From positions 2,969,649-3,033,648 of the forward strand of contig NW_020954557.1 in the NCBI RefSeq assembly GCF_900497805.2: a DNA stretch of 64,000 nucleotides, written 5' to 3'. Below the pieces are notes generated by a model. That model made no database searches. It saw only the letters and a program-made list of their open reading frames with translations, and was not told where the DNA came from. How positions within the stretch are numbered: the first letter of the stretch is position 1; each line of letters opens with the position of its first letter. Below, piece after piece: positions 52,111-63,795 of this stretch. The stretch is from Vombatus ursinus (Eukaryota; Chordata; Mammalia; Diprotodontia; Vombatidae). The position numbers were made by a program, and so were the translations under genes.

Positions 52111-52879
52111 AGGAAGTAAATGGTGTGAGTTGCCATAATTCTATATGGCAAGAATTAGAGGGATAAATTAATTTGCAAAGTCCAAGAAGATAATTTTCCT
52201 ATAGTCCCTGAGATATTGCTTAGGTGTGGGGTGTGGGGTGAGAGGAACTAAGTGCAAAAGAAGGCTCAAGAGCATCTGAGACGTGTTTTCAATCAGCAAA
52301 CTAACCTGAATATTTGTTGTTTCTTAAAGATCTGGTCCCTTGGGAAAAGTAATGAATATTATTTGCTGTGAAGGGAACAGCATGAATGTGGGGGATAGTA
52401 TTGGATCTGAAAACTAAATGGGCACCTTCTAGGAAGTGAGGAAAACTTCTGGAAAAAAAAAACAAAGGATTGAGAAGAGTGGCGAGTGGAAGAGCAGAAG
52501 CTGAGGGGACATATATGAAGAGTGGTGGACAGGACTAGCAGTGGGATGGACAAGGCCTGCCGGGAGCTCAGGAGAGAGGCAGAAGGCAACAAGGGAGCAG
52601 GAGTGAGAGGAAAGAGGGGGTTGGAAATGAGCAACACTGAATAGACTGAGGATGAACTCTGATCATTCCAGGATAGAACCCTACTTCAGATGGTACTGAA
52701 AGTCATAGAAATGCTATGTCAAGCTCTCTGGGGAGAGGGTTACTTACTGGTCATATCATTACTTTCTATGGGCTTGGACGTGGATTCTGGTTCCATTACT
52801 TTATACATCATACTGTTCACGTTTTTGAACTTTCTGAGTCTATGTAATTGCAAGGAGCTCTGGTAATTAAGGTAGAAGG
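52111..52879. other. Unassigned interval
   Basis: 52,420-52,640 is purine-rich and possibly antisense L2. No gene. Confidence 0.35.
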
Positions 52880-53060
52880 GTATCTTTTGAAAGGGCACTC
52901 ACTGCTTGGTAGTCAGAGAACAGAGGTCAAATTCTATCTCTGATACTTGATATATGTTTGACTTTGGGCAAATAATATAACCTCCCTGGGCCTCAGTTTT
53001 CTCATCTATAAAATGAGGTAGTTGAACTAAATAGGGCCCTGAGGTACCTTCCGTGTCCTA
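52880..53060 (+). mobile_element. MIR/Ther-type SINE
   Basis: "cctgggcctcagttttctca", "gtagttgaactaaatagggc". Confidence 0.75.
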
Positions 53061-54015
53061 TTGGTAGAGGCAACCTGTCAGAGAAGTGAGAAGGTTCCCC
53101 AAAGTGTGTCCACAACCTTCATGTCAAGAGTGAACTTCTAACACAAGGGTTAGATGGAGAAACTACTTAGTAAACATTCAAGGTCTCTGTAAATGGAGTT
53201 ATTTTACTTAAAAGCAGACCACTTTGCCTGGATTGGCTTCTTTTCATTGTCTACTGTTGGGCCCTGCTTGCTTTTTGCATAGAGCATGTCTGGTTTGTTG
53301 TTCTTGACCATTTTCAATCTAGTCTCTGACAATGAGTCTCATACAAAGGCACTAACTTCCATTAGTTTTAGGTGGCGTTGCTCAATTACTTGGATTGCAT
53401 TTCATCATCAAAAATTCTTAGCAGCTGAAGATTCAACATGCACCTGGACATGGAGGACAAGAGCAGGACACAGTACCAAAATCATGCTTCCAAAGGCCTT
53501 CTATCTTTTCCTTCTTAGAAAAGTATTTATGGCAGATGAATTACCTCTAGATTTTATGTGTGATGAACTGAGAAGAAATGACAGTTGATGGAGACAAGAA
53601 AAACACGACGAAGGCAGCAGAAAACCTCTCCTAGGGTAGAAGTGAGCTTCAGTTCTTTCCTCTAAAAAATATCAGCCAGGATGTGGGTGAGGGAGAGATG
53701 AGTAGAGAGTGGGCTCTGATTCATTAAATACCTAGGAATGTTTTTTTTTTATTTCAGAGAGATTGAACAAGGATAAAAAACTTTAAAACACTATTTTAAA
53801 TTTTATGTTGTCTTTTATTTTCCAATATCACATAGGCCATTTTTTGTTATTGTATGTTCCTATCGTCTTACAGAAGTGCCTGGAATCGTTCAATGTCTGC
53901 TTTCTGAATGGTTCTGGGTTCTTCATAGGAGTGTGTGTTGTTCCCTCCCTTGGTGTTTTGTAAAGCCTTTGTTGTTTCTAAAGTTTTTTATATTCACTTG
54001 TGTAAAGGACAACAT
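53061..54015. other. Unassigned interval
   Basis: The + strand is open for 100 codons at 53,286-53,588 but has no recognisable domain or splice context. Nothing else is seen. Confidence 0.35.
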
Positions 54016-54258
54016 AGGGGCAACTAGGTGGCACAGTGGACAGAGGGCTGGGCCTGGAGTCAAGAAGATTCATCTCCCTGAGTTCAAATCTGGCCTTAGA
54101 TACTTACTAGTCATGTGACCCTGAGTAAGTCACTTAATCCTTTTTGCCTCAGTTTCCTCATCTGTAAAGAAGAAGGAGATGACACTCCAGTACCTTTACC
54201 AAGAAAACCCCAAATGGGGTCACAAAGAGTCAGACATGATTGAAAAACAAGAACAAAA
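54016..54258 (+). mobile_element. Mar-1 SINE
   Basis: Head "ggggcaactaggtggcacag", middle "tgcctcagtttcctcatctg", end "ccaaatggggtcacaaagag". Full length. Confidence 0.93.
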
Positions 54259-54282
54259 AGGCAAATTCAATTATCTTTTGTA

Positions 54283-54415
54283 TATTACTTCCCTCATTAG
54301 ACTGTGAACTCCTCAAGAGCTTTTTGCCTTTCTTTATGTCCCCAGCACATAGAACAGTGCCTGGCACAAAGTAGGCTCTTAATAAATATTTATTCACTGA
54401 TTGACTGATTGACCC
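54283..54415 (+). mobile_element. L2 3' end
   Basis: "ttagactgtgaactcctcaa", "acagtgcctggcacaaagta", then TGATTGACTGATTGA. Confidence 0.85.
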
Positions 54416-54556
54416 TCCTTTCTAGTTGTAGCATCTGGGACTTCTTTTTCCTTTCTCCACTTACAGGTCTTACTATCCTTACATTCATGGCTATTAGCAT
54501 TTCTTGTCCTCTCTTTATTTTCACAATCTCATTTACCCTCATAATAGATTTACCCT

Positions 54557-55350
54557 CATAATCAATCAGTCAATTGACAAGCATTTACTAAGCACCTATA
54601 ATGTACCTAGTACTGTGCTAGGACTGACTGGGGATACAAAGACAAAAAAAAAAGTAGCAATTGTCCTTTCCTTCAAGGACTCCCTCCTTCTGAGGGAGAA
54701 AACAAATACAGATTTAACATTAGAAGGACCAGGTTTGTCCATTGACAGAAAAAAAAATTGAAAATAATTTTACTATAATTAACTTTAATTTTTCTATAGG
54801 TGCAAAAAATTATATAATTTTTATTTTGAAATAAAATTTTTGTTCTATCACTATTTTCTTTGCCATATGAATAAAAAATGCACTAACTACATCAATTACT
54901 ACAATGTGGTCTTTTGAGGTATTCTTAAATTCCAGTCCTTCTATTAAATGCATGTAGAATATATATGAAAAAAATACAAGGTAATTTTGGGGGAGCAGGG
55001 GAGAACAACTGCTAGCTAGAAGCATGAGGAAAGGCCTTATGTAAGCCTCAGGTACCACACAAGCTGAGCTTAGCGGAATGTAGGGATTCTCAGAGGCAGG
55101 CATAAACAGGGAATGCATTCCAGGCAGGGGGAGCTGTTCATGAGGAGTGGCAAGAAGACCAGCTTCAGTGGACCACCCATGTCTATGGTAGAAAGAAGGC
55201 TGAAAAGATAGATTGGAGACAGACTGAGAAGGGCTTTAAATACAAAACAGCAGAGTTTGGATTTGAGTCCTGAGATAATAGGTTGCTACTAGAGTTTATT
55301 GAGCAGGTGAGTGACTTGGTCAAACCTATGCTTTAGAAAAATCGCTTTGG
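54557..55350 (-). mobile_element. L2 3' region with AT-rich interruption
   Basis: 54,557-54,715 holds the antisense 3' end ("agcatttactaagcacctat"). 54,950-55,350 continues with "aggtaattttgggggagcag", "atgcattccaggcagggggag"-like text, "gaagggctttaaatacaaaa" and "gagtttattgagcaggtgag". The AT-rich stretch between (54,720-54,950) is unassigned and may be an insertion. Confidence 0.75.
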
Positions 55351-55551
55351 CATTTGCATGCAGAGTGGATTAGAGATGGGATAACTAAGACTCAGTTGAA
55401 TTCAAGTCCTGCTATGCTATTTAATAGCGATGTCATCATGGACAAGACACTCCTAGCTGTCTCTATGCCCAGTGAAAGGCACTGGAAGGTGTACTTAGTG
55501 GAGGCTGATATGACTTACAGGCGAGAGAAGCACATGGAGCTCAGGATGAAA

Positions 55552-55803
55552 TAGCAAACATTTATATAGCACCTATTATGTGCCAGGCACTGGGCTAAGC
55601 ACTTTACAATCATTATCTCATTTGTTCTTCACAACAACCTTAGAGGTAGGTGCTGTTATGATCCCCATTTTACAGGTGAGGAAACTGAGGCAAACAGAGG
55701 CTAAATGACTTATCCAAGATCATGTAGGTAGTAAATGTCTGAGGCTGCATTTGAATTCAGGTCTTCCTGACTTTAAGCAGAGCATTCTATCCACCATAGC
55801 ACT
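55552..55803 (-). mobile_element. Ther-1 SINE
   Basis: "aacatttatatagcacctat", "ccccattttacaggtgagga", "aattcaggtcttcctgactt". Complete. Confidence 0.9.
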
Positions 55804-55809
55804 TGGATG

Positions 55810-56435
55810 ACTAACTCTATTCACTTGGTACACTTGACTGACTCAGGGTTGCAGGTTCTTTCCTGACTTTTATTCATCTTTGTTTTTGCCGGATTTGAAG
55901 ATACTTCAGAAATTATGCATGTCTGCTTTTGGAGAAATTTGCCACCTGAATTCTTATAATAGTTTCTAAGATAAAATTGAAATAAGCTTGCATTCTCTGT
56001 CTGGGTAGAGGCAGGTGGAATTGGCATGGGAATGTCCTTAGGTAGTAGGGATGTGGGATTGAACTCAATAATCCAGAAATCGAATAACTGAAATGTGGGT
56101 AATGGAGAAATAACTGAAAAAGTGAGACGTGTCAATGACAAATGATCTTTCTGAGATAAAGAAATATTTGACAAAAAGAAGATGAAAACATGTGCCTTTG
56201 CACTTCAGTTTATTGTATCTTCTTCCTGACATTTATGTTATTTTATTTTGATCACAGGATGGTAGATTAAGTCACAGAGGTGTCAAATTCACAGCCTGTA
56301 GGCATCACATGGTCTGAATATGGGCAGCAACCAGATTGAAATGTAATTGGGAAATGTTAAATAAAATAAGCAATATTAAAATACAACAAAGGTAATGTTG
56401 ATTTGTGATTTTCTAAGTCAATGGGGGTGATCCAT
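55810..56435. other. Unassigned interval
   Basis: On the - strand 56,174-55,821 is open for 117 codons, the longest frame in the right half. No family, start context or splice signals support it. Treated as chance. Confidence 0.35.
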
Positions 56436-56439
56436 TTTT

Positions 56440-56800
56440 ATTTGAGGTGGATACCACTGGATTAGGATCTTAGAAACCATGGAATCCAATCCCTTCTTTT
56501 TACAGACGAGTAAACTGAAACTCAAAGAAGTTAAATAATTTGCACAAAGCCATGAAGCTAGAAAGTATCTGAAGCTGGATTTTAAATCAGAGCATCCTGA
56601 TTCTCCCACTTGGATTTCTGGCCCTGGAGTTTCCATCACACTTAAAGATCACATGATCTCAAGAGGATGGCATTTAGATCAGGAACACACCTTGATATCA
56701 TTTCATCCAAAGCCCTCATTTTATGGACAAGGAAACAAATACCAGAGAGGTATGTCACTGTCTTGCCAGAATGTGACAAAGTGTTAGAGCTAGTTAGGAA
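56440..56800 (-). mobile_element. Two MIR/Ther-type SINE pieces
   Basis: 56,440-56,630 has "acagacgagtaaactgaaac" and "taaatcagagcatcctgatt". 56,670-56,795 has "tggacaaggaaacaaatacc". Confidence 0.65.
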
Positions 56801-56844
56801 AATGTCTTTTAATAACATTATCAACCCTGTTTATCTTTACCTCC

Positions 56845-57183
56845 CAACTCTGGGCATTTTCACTGGCAGTCCTTCATGCCTCGTATGCTCTCCCTCCTCA
56901 CCTCTGCCTCCTGGCTTCTCTGACTTCCTTCACATACCACTTAAAATTCTGTCTTTTATAGGAAACTTTTTCTAATTTTCCTTAATTCTAGTGCCCTTGC
57001 TCTGTTGATCATTTCAAATTGATCCTGTATATGGTTTTCTTGTCCAGAGTTGTTTATATGTAGTCTCATCTATTAGACTGTAAGCCTCTTGAAAGCAGAG
57101 ATTTTTACTTTTCTCCATATTCCCAGTACTTAACACAGTGCCTGACACAGAGAAGGACCTTAATAAATGCTTATTGACTCACT
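56845..57183 (+). mobile_element. L2 3' end
   Basis: "tgctctccctcctcacctct", "actgtaagcctcttgaaagc", "cagtgcctgacacagagaag", "ttaataaatgcttattgact". Well ordered. Confidence 0.85.
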
Positions 57184-57289
57184 ATTAGCCCATACCGTAA
57201 ACTTAATCATTAAGAGTTCCAGATGCAGAAAGAAAGAAAAAAAATGAAGAATGAACAAACATATTTGAGAATGTGATAAAGATGTTTCA

Positions 57290-57770
57290 ATAAACTAATA
57301 TTTGTTGAGCAGTCATTACGCAAGGCATTGTAATACATAAAGTGTTTGGCTTATGACCTATTCTCAAAAAGCTAAGGGTGTAGTTTGGAAAATAAGAGAC
57401 ATGCTCATGAAATCTGCAGGTGATTAACGTCTAATGAGTGGTATGAACAATAAAAGATACAGGAATTTAATGGAAGAAGAAATTACTCTGTGTTAGTGCA
57501 ATCAGGTAAAAGCTTCATGGATGACATAGAATTTGAACTGCGCCTTGAAGACTAGATATGATTTAGATCAATTGAGAAAAAGAGGAAGAACATTCTGGGA
57601 GGAAACTCTGTAAGAAGCAGCATGTTTGGAAGACAAGACATTAGTTTCGCTGGAGTGGTGGGCTATTCTTGAGTTGAAATGGAAAATAAGATCAGAGAGA
57701 GGTAGGTAGAGACTATTTTATGGAAGGTCTTGAATGTCAGAGCAATGAATTTTAAACTTTATACCATAGG
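57290..57770 (-). mobile_element. L2 3' region, eroded
   Basis: "ctaatatttgttgagcagtc", "tttgaactgcgccttgaaga", "tggaaggtcttgaatgtcag". Confidence 0.6.
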
Positions 57771-58064
57771 CTAGTAGGTTAGTAAAAAGTATATAGTGGA
57801 AAAGAATGTTGAAGGCAATGAGGAGATATAGAAAGCAACATTCTTAGCCTCATATGAATATCATCAGCTAGCTTTGAAGGAATAATGGAGTCTGTGGGTC
57901 TCCACAGTGAAGAAAAGAGCTAGCTCGACTCTCCGTGTATGGGATACTGTTAACCTTCCTTGATGGTACTTTGGGTTCCACAGATCAAATGCATTTTAGT
58001 TGGAAACATTTCATTTTTTATTTTGTACATTACCAACAGGTCATGTGAAATTAATGGTCTTATA

Positions 58065-58290
58065 TATTAATGATAAATAATGCTTACATAGTGCTTTAAG
58101 AGTTTACATACACTAGGTCATTTGATCCTCATAACAATCCTGTGAGGTGGGTGCTACTATCATTTCCATTTTGCAAATGAGGAAACTGAGGCTAAGAGAA
58201 GTTGAATGAGTTATCAAGGATCACAGAGAGGTATCAAGGCAGTATTCAAACTCAAGTCTTCCTGACTTCAGGTCCATCACTTGGTACATT
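58065..58290 (-). mobile_element. Ther-1 SINE
   Basis: "tgcttacatagtgctttaag", "caaatgaggaaactgaggct", "aactcaagtcttcctgactt". The head end is eroded. Confidence 0.85.
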
Positions 58291-58299
58291 TCATTGTTT

Positions 58300-60760
58300 T
58301 ATATGCCTGCTAGGGATGACTGTCAGCCTTAGATTGTTGATTTTGGTAGTCCTAATAGTTTGGTCTTCTTAATCAATGGAAATGACTCTTTAGTGATGTG
58401 ATCCATTGTAGTTTGATTTTTTTCTGGCAGTAAATTACACACATACACACACACACACTTTCTGAAATAGTCAATTTGATGTACTGTATGGAAATGATTA
58501 GAATTATACAATAGACTGGTCCAATGGACTCCCAGTCCAATGTAATGTTCAGGATACTCATTGATGGTTAAGCAAGCACATTGCTCCTATTGACATCATT
58601 TGGATAGCTGGGAAACCATTCACATTCTTGGAAGTTTTGTTAAGAAAATGGAGACCTCTTCCTCTTCGTTTATCAGATGGACCAGTTCAGACCACATAGA
58701 TTTGGCTACAGTCAAAGGAAGATGTCCATGGAGTCTGTGTCGGGAAGCCAGATCTAGAGTATATATGTTATTTAAGTTTCCAACTAACTACATGATGAAG
58801 TTATGTGGGAAAAGTCTTTGTTTGGGGAAATCTGATCCTTTTCTGCCATTGCCAAAACAAACTCATTTGGACAAATAATAAAAAAAAAAAAGATTTGGGA
58901 GTTTTGAAATGTAAATTTTAAACCAAACAGGATGCAGCCTAGCTCTTGAGGAAATGATTCACTGGATTAACGTAATGAGAGAACTTTATTTGTGTAAGGC
59001 TTAAACAATTGTGCTCTATCTTCAACTCTTAACTATCTGTGATATGGCCTTGCCCAAAACTGCTGTAGGTAGAAAATGTGGGGCCTCAGATGAAAAACTT
59101 CAAAGTCTCTGTGTGTGTATATGTATCCCTACATATTCTGTCTTTGTGAATAGCTATTCATGTTCCATAAAACTTGGTGGTTTTGAAAGCTTTATTAAAC
59201 CATGAGTATTTGTGACAAAACTTGGTTTTTCCCACCATGAATAAAAGCGATAGGGTCAAATGAACTGGATACAAGAAGTCTGAGGGGTAATGAAAAGGTA
59301 GTAAGTAGCCTTGGGATGCCTCCATTTCTCCTCTTCCACATAACAACGATGGGCATTGATAAGCAGGGGTTAGAAGAGGTTTGAAGCTGATGTGGCATCC
59401 CTGTCATCATGGTGGGGCAGGAGAGTTGTCACTTGCTCTGCTATGCAGACTGCCCAGCTGAACCCATCTTTCCTTGGCAACTGTGCCCCAGTGAGACAAA
59501 CTAGAGTGCCATATGGTGAATAGGCACAATGCCATTTTGACAGGCATGAGTGTCGGCAAGGAAGGGACCATGTATGAGCATCAAATGTGTTTGTTGTGGG
59601 AAGGATTCTAGGCCAGGAATATTAAAATAACTGTCTGTCCTTAGCTTTTGCACATATGGTTAAGGAGATATGCTATGATGACTCACATTAACATGGAAAA
59701 TAAAAAATATATATAGAACTAAGCAACCATACTAAGTAGACTTCTTGTGCTGATGAATCAGACCTGGATTTTTCACAAAAGAAGTTGTAGAGATTTGTGT
59801 ACTCTGACAATTGACTCTTTTCTAGGTGCCCAATAGAATTGTCCAGCTTCAGTAAGAGTCATATTTCCTTGGAATTCACAGAAGGGGTAAAAGATCTTTT
59901 TTTGATTTTTGCTGAGAGGTCCTCAGATATTTCCTAATATCATTTCAAAAGTAAATGAGCTAGAATAGGCCCATTTAATATTTCAATTCCAAAGAAATTA
60001 AATTAATTTTTGCAATGTTAGTAGAACTATTTTCCTGCCTCAGGGATCATTTGTTTTAAAATCATTAAAGGTTTTGAGATGACATTGCACTGACATTTTG
60101 TGTGATTAAATTAAGGGAATTAGCACAAAGCCATTTCATTCCTTCATAGCTTTCTTGGTGGGTATGTATCTGCCCAATGTAGGAAAAGAGAAAAATTGTG
60201 CTGCTTGTGTAAATATATGCATGTATGCATATGTTTTTCTTAAAGACTTTAAAGAAGCTCAGACTTGGAAGATTTGTTTTTGCTTCCCATTCTCTGTGGA
60301 CCATTAGATTGTGTAATTAGCCAGTTTAACTCTGTTGGTAAGTTTTGCATGGGAGACTATGTTTTTGCATATTGGGAATCTTGATAAAGCTTGTGGTTTC
60401 TAGGCTACCAACCCTGCCGCCCTCCCCCCCAACAAACAGGAAGTGGGTTGTAGTATAATTGTACCACTAGGGTCTAACCACACTGGAGTATTTGGATATT
60501 CTGTCTCATTGTCCCAGGTGGAAATCCACCCCTTATCTCTTCCCAACTTAATTACTTACATTTTTATTTGTTCTATTGCCATTGCTGTGGCCCCACTTGC
60601 ATACAATTCCAATATAGGGCCCCATATACTTAGTATGTTGATCCACATACTAAGCTTATTTGCTTCTCAAGAAGCAAACAGACTTAAGCAAAACTTACAA
60701 GAAAAAGTTTGAAGTACTTCTTGGATGAGAAATAACTTGTACCTTGAGAGTATTCTGAAC
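58300..60760. other. Unassigned, repeat-poor interval
   Basis: (AC)n at 58,437-58,458. + strand 58,600-58,878 is open for 92 codons and - strand 59,410-59,195 for 71 codons, neither with a recognisable domain. 59,900-60,120 holds several homeodomain-type cores (ATTAAATTAATT near 59,997). No gene can be supported. Confidence 0.35.
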
Positions 60761-60764
60761 TGTT

Positions 60765-61030
60765 ATAATAATAGTAACATTTATATTAGCACTAACCATG
60801 TGCCGGACACTGCTGAGTGCTTGACAATTATTATCGCATTAGATCAACAACCCTGAGAGGTAGGTGCTATTATCATCCTCATTTTATAGTTGAGGAAACT
60901 GAGAGAAACAGAAGTCAAATGACTTGTCCAGGGTCACACAGCTAATTATTGTCTGAGGCTGGATTTGAATATAGGAATTCCTGACTCCAGGTGCATTGCC
61001 TTATCTGTCTATTAGGCCAACTAGCTGCTT
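60765..61030 (-). mobile_element. Ther-1 SINE
   Basis: "aatagtaacatttatattag", "cattttatagttgaggaaac", "tgacttgtccagggtcacac", head "ggccaactagctgcttc". Confidence 0.9.
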
Positions 61031-61616
61031 CTATGAAATAATATGGGTATTGCATTTCTCTCAAAGTTTCATATAGATTTAGAAGCAAAAGTCTTGCCAG
61101 AACCTGCTGCATATTTTTCCTAATTAGATATTTGTCAACCCAATGGTGGTATTGTTTTTAACTATAAGGTAATTTTGGTAGACCAGATGCAGTGTTTGAC
61201 TACATGGCTAGAATTTTTGAACAATTAACACATTTGGATATAGGGCAATAAGAAAAATTATATTCAGGTATCTAGCTTTTGAAATGATTTAGTCTAGAAA
61301 TCCTACTGAAGTCTAGAACTTTAACAAAGTGAATTGGAAAATTAAATTGGACATTAGTAAATTGTAAATTAGTAAATTGGAGAATTAAATTAAGTCGGGA
61401 AAAAGTAATACTTTTCCATAATTATATAGATGTTTAGTCTGAAACCTTTTAAACTGACACCCCTCTACATAGTGAGTTAGGGATCTTAATTCAGGCTTGT
61501 GGTTAAGACTAAAGTGATTGATCCTGGGTTCACTTTTAACCTTCATTCCCTTTCATGGTCCATATCTTTATAACAATCACTTTCTTAGAATCCAACAAAA
61601 ATTGACTTAACTGTTT
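61031..61616. other. Unassigned interval
   Basis: Contains an imperfect "agtaaattggagaattaaat"-type short repeat at 61,330-61,395. No gene. Confidence 0.4.
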
Positions 61617-61849
61617 TTGTAGTTCAGTTGCATCCAACTCTTCATGACCTCATCTGGGGTTTTCTTGGCAAAAATATTGGAGTGGTTTGCCATTTCCTTC
61701 TGAAGCTCATTTTACAGATGAGGAAAGTGAGGCAAACAAAGTTAAGTGTCTTGTCCAGGGTCACACACTTAGTGTCTGAGGCCTGATTTGAACTCCGGTC
61801 TTCTTGACTCTAAGCCTTGTGCTTTATCCATTGCATCACATAGCTGCTC
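61617..61849 (-). mobile_element. Mar-1 SINE
   Basis: "ctggggttttcttggcaaaa", "agatgaggaaagtgaggcaa", "tccagggtcacacacttagt", head "tcacatagctgctc". Confidence 0.92.
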
Positions 61850-62515
61850 TGACTTACCTTTATCTGGAGATAAATCCCTTCACAACAGTACAGGCAACAA
61901 ATAAACAATGTTTAAATAGAGGTGGAGAGTGGAGACCAACTTGACAGTTAGCCAGGCAGCGATGAGGCAGTGAGGAGAAGGTGGAGAGGGAAAAGCTTCA
62001 CCATGACCCACCGCCCATAAAGTGGAGACATCCAGCTGGACAGCAAATTCTATGTAGGTCAATCGCTATTTTGAGGCAATGGAGGAGCTTTGATGGAGAG
62101 GTTTTGTCATGACAGTAAGAAGATGAGCTAAAGGAAGAAGGTCAGGGAACTTAAACTGAGATAGGCTTTGTTAAATATTATTGAACAGAAAGAAAAATTA
62201 TCATTCTTTTTGGTTATTGTTTTGTTTTGTTTTCTCTACTTGAATAATTAAAATTTTTGGGAAAAGAACGGACACTTGGGATACAGATTCTCAAAGAGGT
62301 CATGTCTCATTCTTCTGCTATATGATGGCCACTCTAAATCCTGGGGTGGAAGTTTGCAATGAAAGGGAATTTTAACATGTTGTACACCCGAATAATATTC
62401 TCTGATATTCTGATATTCCAAGATAATAATTCTCATTGCCATATTTGATATTGATACATTGAATTTACCTAAGTTCCAGCCATGGGAAGTTTGGCATTTG
62501 GTGCTTAGTGTGTGT
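61850..62515. other. Unassigned interval
   Basis: No gene or repeat recognised. A short (GT)n lies at 62,508-62,519. Confidence 0.4.
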
Positions 62516-62690
62516 GTGTTTAAAATTATACTTCTTTTGGACTCAAGAAAATGGTCTGTTTTCCACTTTCAAGCACTGAGGTTCTACAACAAAACAAAAA
62601 TGCATTCATGGAAAGGAATTTAATGTTCACTTATGCACTGGATTTAAAGAGAAAAGAACCTTAAACACAATTGGGTAGATAAAGTGAGAA
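62516..62690 (+). repeat. Unidentified repeat, copy A
   Basis: Homologous to 63,627-63,795: both carry "aaattatactt", "tttggactca", an "actgag" word, an "aaaacaa(a)a...acattca" segment and "aaagagaaaa". I assign it to no known family. Confidence 0.65.
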
Positions 62691-62910
62691 CTAAAGAGTG
62701 ACGTTCTGGACTAGTGCTCTAGTCAAACCTGGGTTCAAGTGCTTCTGACACTCTTCCAGCTGTGCTAGCTTGGGTTGTCACTTAGTAACTCCAATTCTCA
62801 AATTTCTCATTTGTAAATTGAGGATAATTGTAGTTAAAATTCCTGCCTTACCATGATTATTATGAGGCTCAAATTAATGAATAATACATGTAAACCTATG
62901 CAAACTTTGC
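62691..62910 (+). mobile_element. MIR-type SINE
   Basis: "aaacctgggttcaagtgctt", "caaatttctcatttgtaaat", "ttattatgaggctcaaatta". It follows repeat copy A directly. Confidence 0.65.
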
Positions 62911-62912
62911 AA

Positions 62913-63126
62913 GGACCTAGGTGGCACAGTGCCTGGCCCGAAGTTTGGAAGACTCATCTTCCTGGGTCCAAATTCAGCCTCAGACATTTACTAACTGAGT
63001 GACTCTGGTCAAGTCACTTAACCCCATTTGCCTCAGTTTCCTCATCTATAAAATAAGCTGGAGAAAACCCAAATGTGGTCACAAAGAATTGGATACAACT
63101 GAAATGACTGAACAACAGCAAAAAGA
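62913..63126 (+). mobile_element. Mar-1 SINE with internal deletion
   Basis: "acctaggtggcacagtgcct", "ttgcctcagtttcctcatct", then "aagctggagaaaacccaaat", which skips the usual GGAAATGGCAAACC segment. End "gactgaacaacagcaaaaag". Confidence 0.88.
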
Positions 63127-63318
63127 ACACATAAACTTCAAAGCACTATAGAGAGTTTCCCAAAACCCACCCTTGTCTACTCATCTTGTAATAATCTGGA
63201 GTCTATATCCTCCCAAGGAATCCATCCAATATGCTGTGGCCCTTGCTAATATGCTCTTGACATTATTTGTCAGATTTTCAGTGCCCCACTCCCATTTCTT
63301 TGCTCCCCAAAAGCACTA

Positions 63319-63397
63319 TACAACATGTCCCAAAAGTCTTAGTGCAAATTTAAGTGATTAAAACTTTAAGCTTCACTAAGACTTTTGGGATGCTTTA
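63319..63397. mobile_element. Mariner/Tc1-type palindromic MITE
   Basis: About 79 bp between TA dinucleotides (63,319-63,320 and 63,396-63,397). Left arm "gtcccaaaagtcttagtgc", right arm its inverted match "cactaagacttttggga". The arms are about 30 bp and enclose a short AT loop, so RNA would fold as a hairpin. Confidence 0.85.
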
Positions 63398-63439
63398 TAT
63401 AAATGTTTGCTATCATTATTTAATATGAAAAGTAGGTAA

Positions 63440-63615
63440 TCTTTACTAATAACTCTCATTTAAAGCTACTTTATATCTTACAAAGGTTTCTCCCTTTGTA
63501 ATATCCCTGAAAGATGGTTAGGACAAGCATCTTTATCCTTCCCATTTTACAAATGAGAACACTGAGGTTCAAAGAATTGATACGGTGTTTCCAGGATCAC
63601 ATGGCTGGTCAAATG
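63440..63615 (-). mobile_element. Ther-type SINE
   Basis: "ttaaagctactttatatctt", "ttttacaaatgagaacactg", "ccaggatcacatggctggtc". Confidence 0.75.
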
Positions 63616-63626
63616 ATTAAACACAG

Positions 63627-63795
63627 TTGTTTTAAATTATACTTTTTTGGACTCATGTCCTCTTTTTCAACTTCTAAGAACTGAGACATTATAGTAAAAC
63701 AAGAATACATTCAAGGACGACATTTTAATTTTTACTTGTACATTGCATTAAAAGAGAAAACAACCTGACAATTAATTGGGTCGAGGCTACTGCAA
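63627..63795 (+). repeat. Unidentified repeat, copy B
   Basis: Roughly three-quarters identical by eye to 62,516-62,690 and in the same orientation. The remaining sequence to 64,000 is unassigned. Confidence 0.65.

Noticed and set aside
55821-56174. 117-codon - strand frame
   Set aside because: No domain, no start context, no splice signals and no relation to neighbours. Frames this long are expected by chance in 64 kb.
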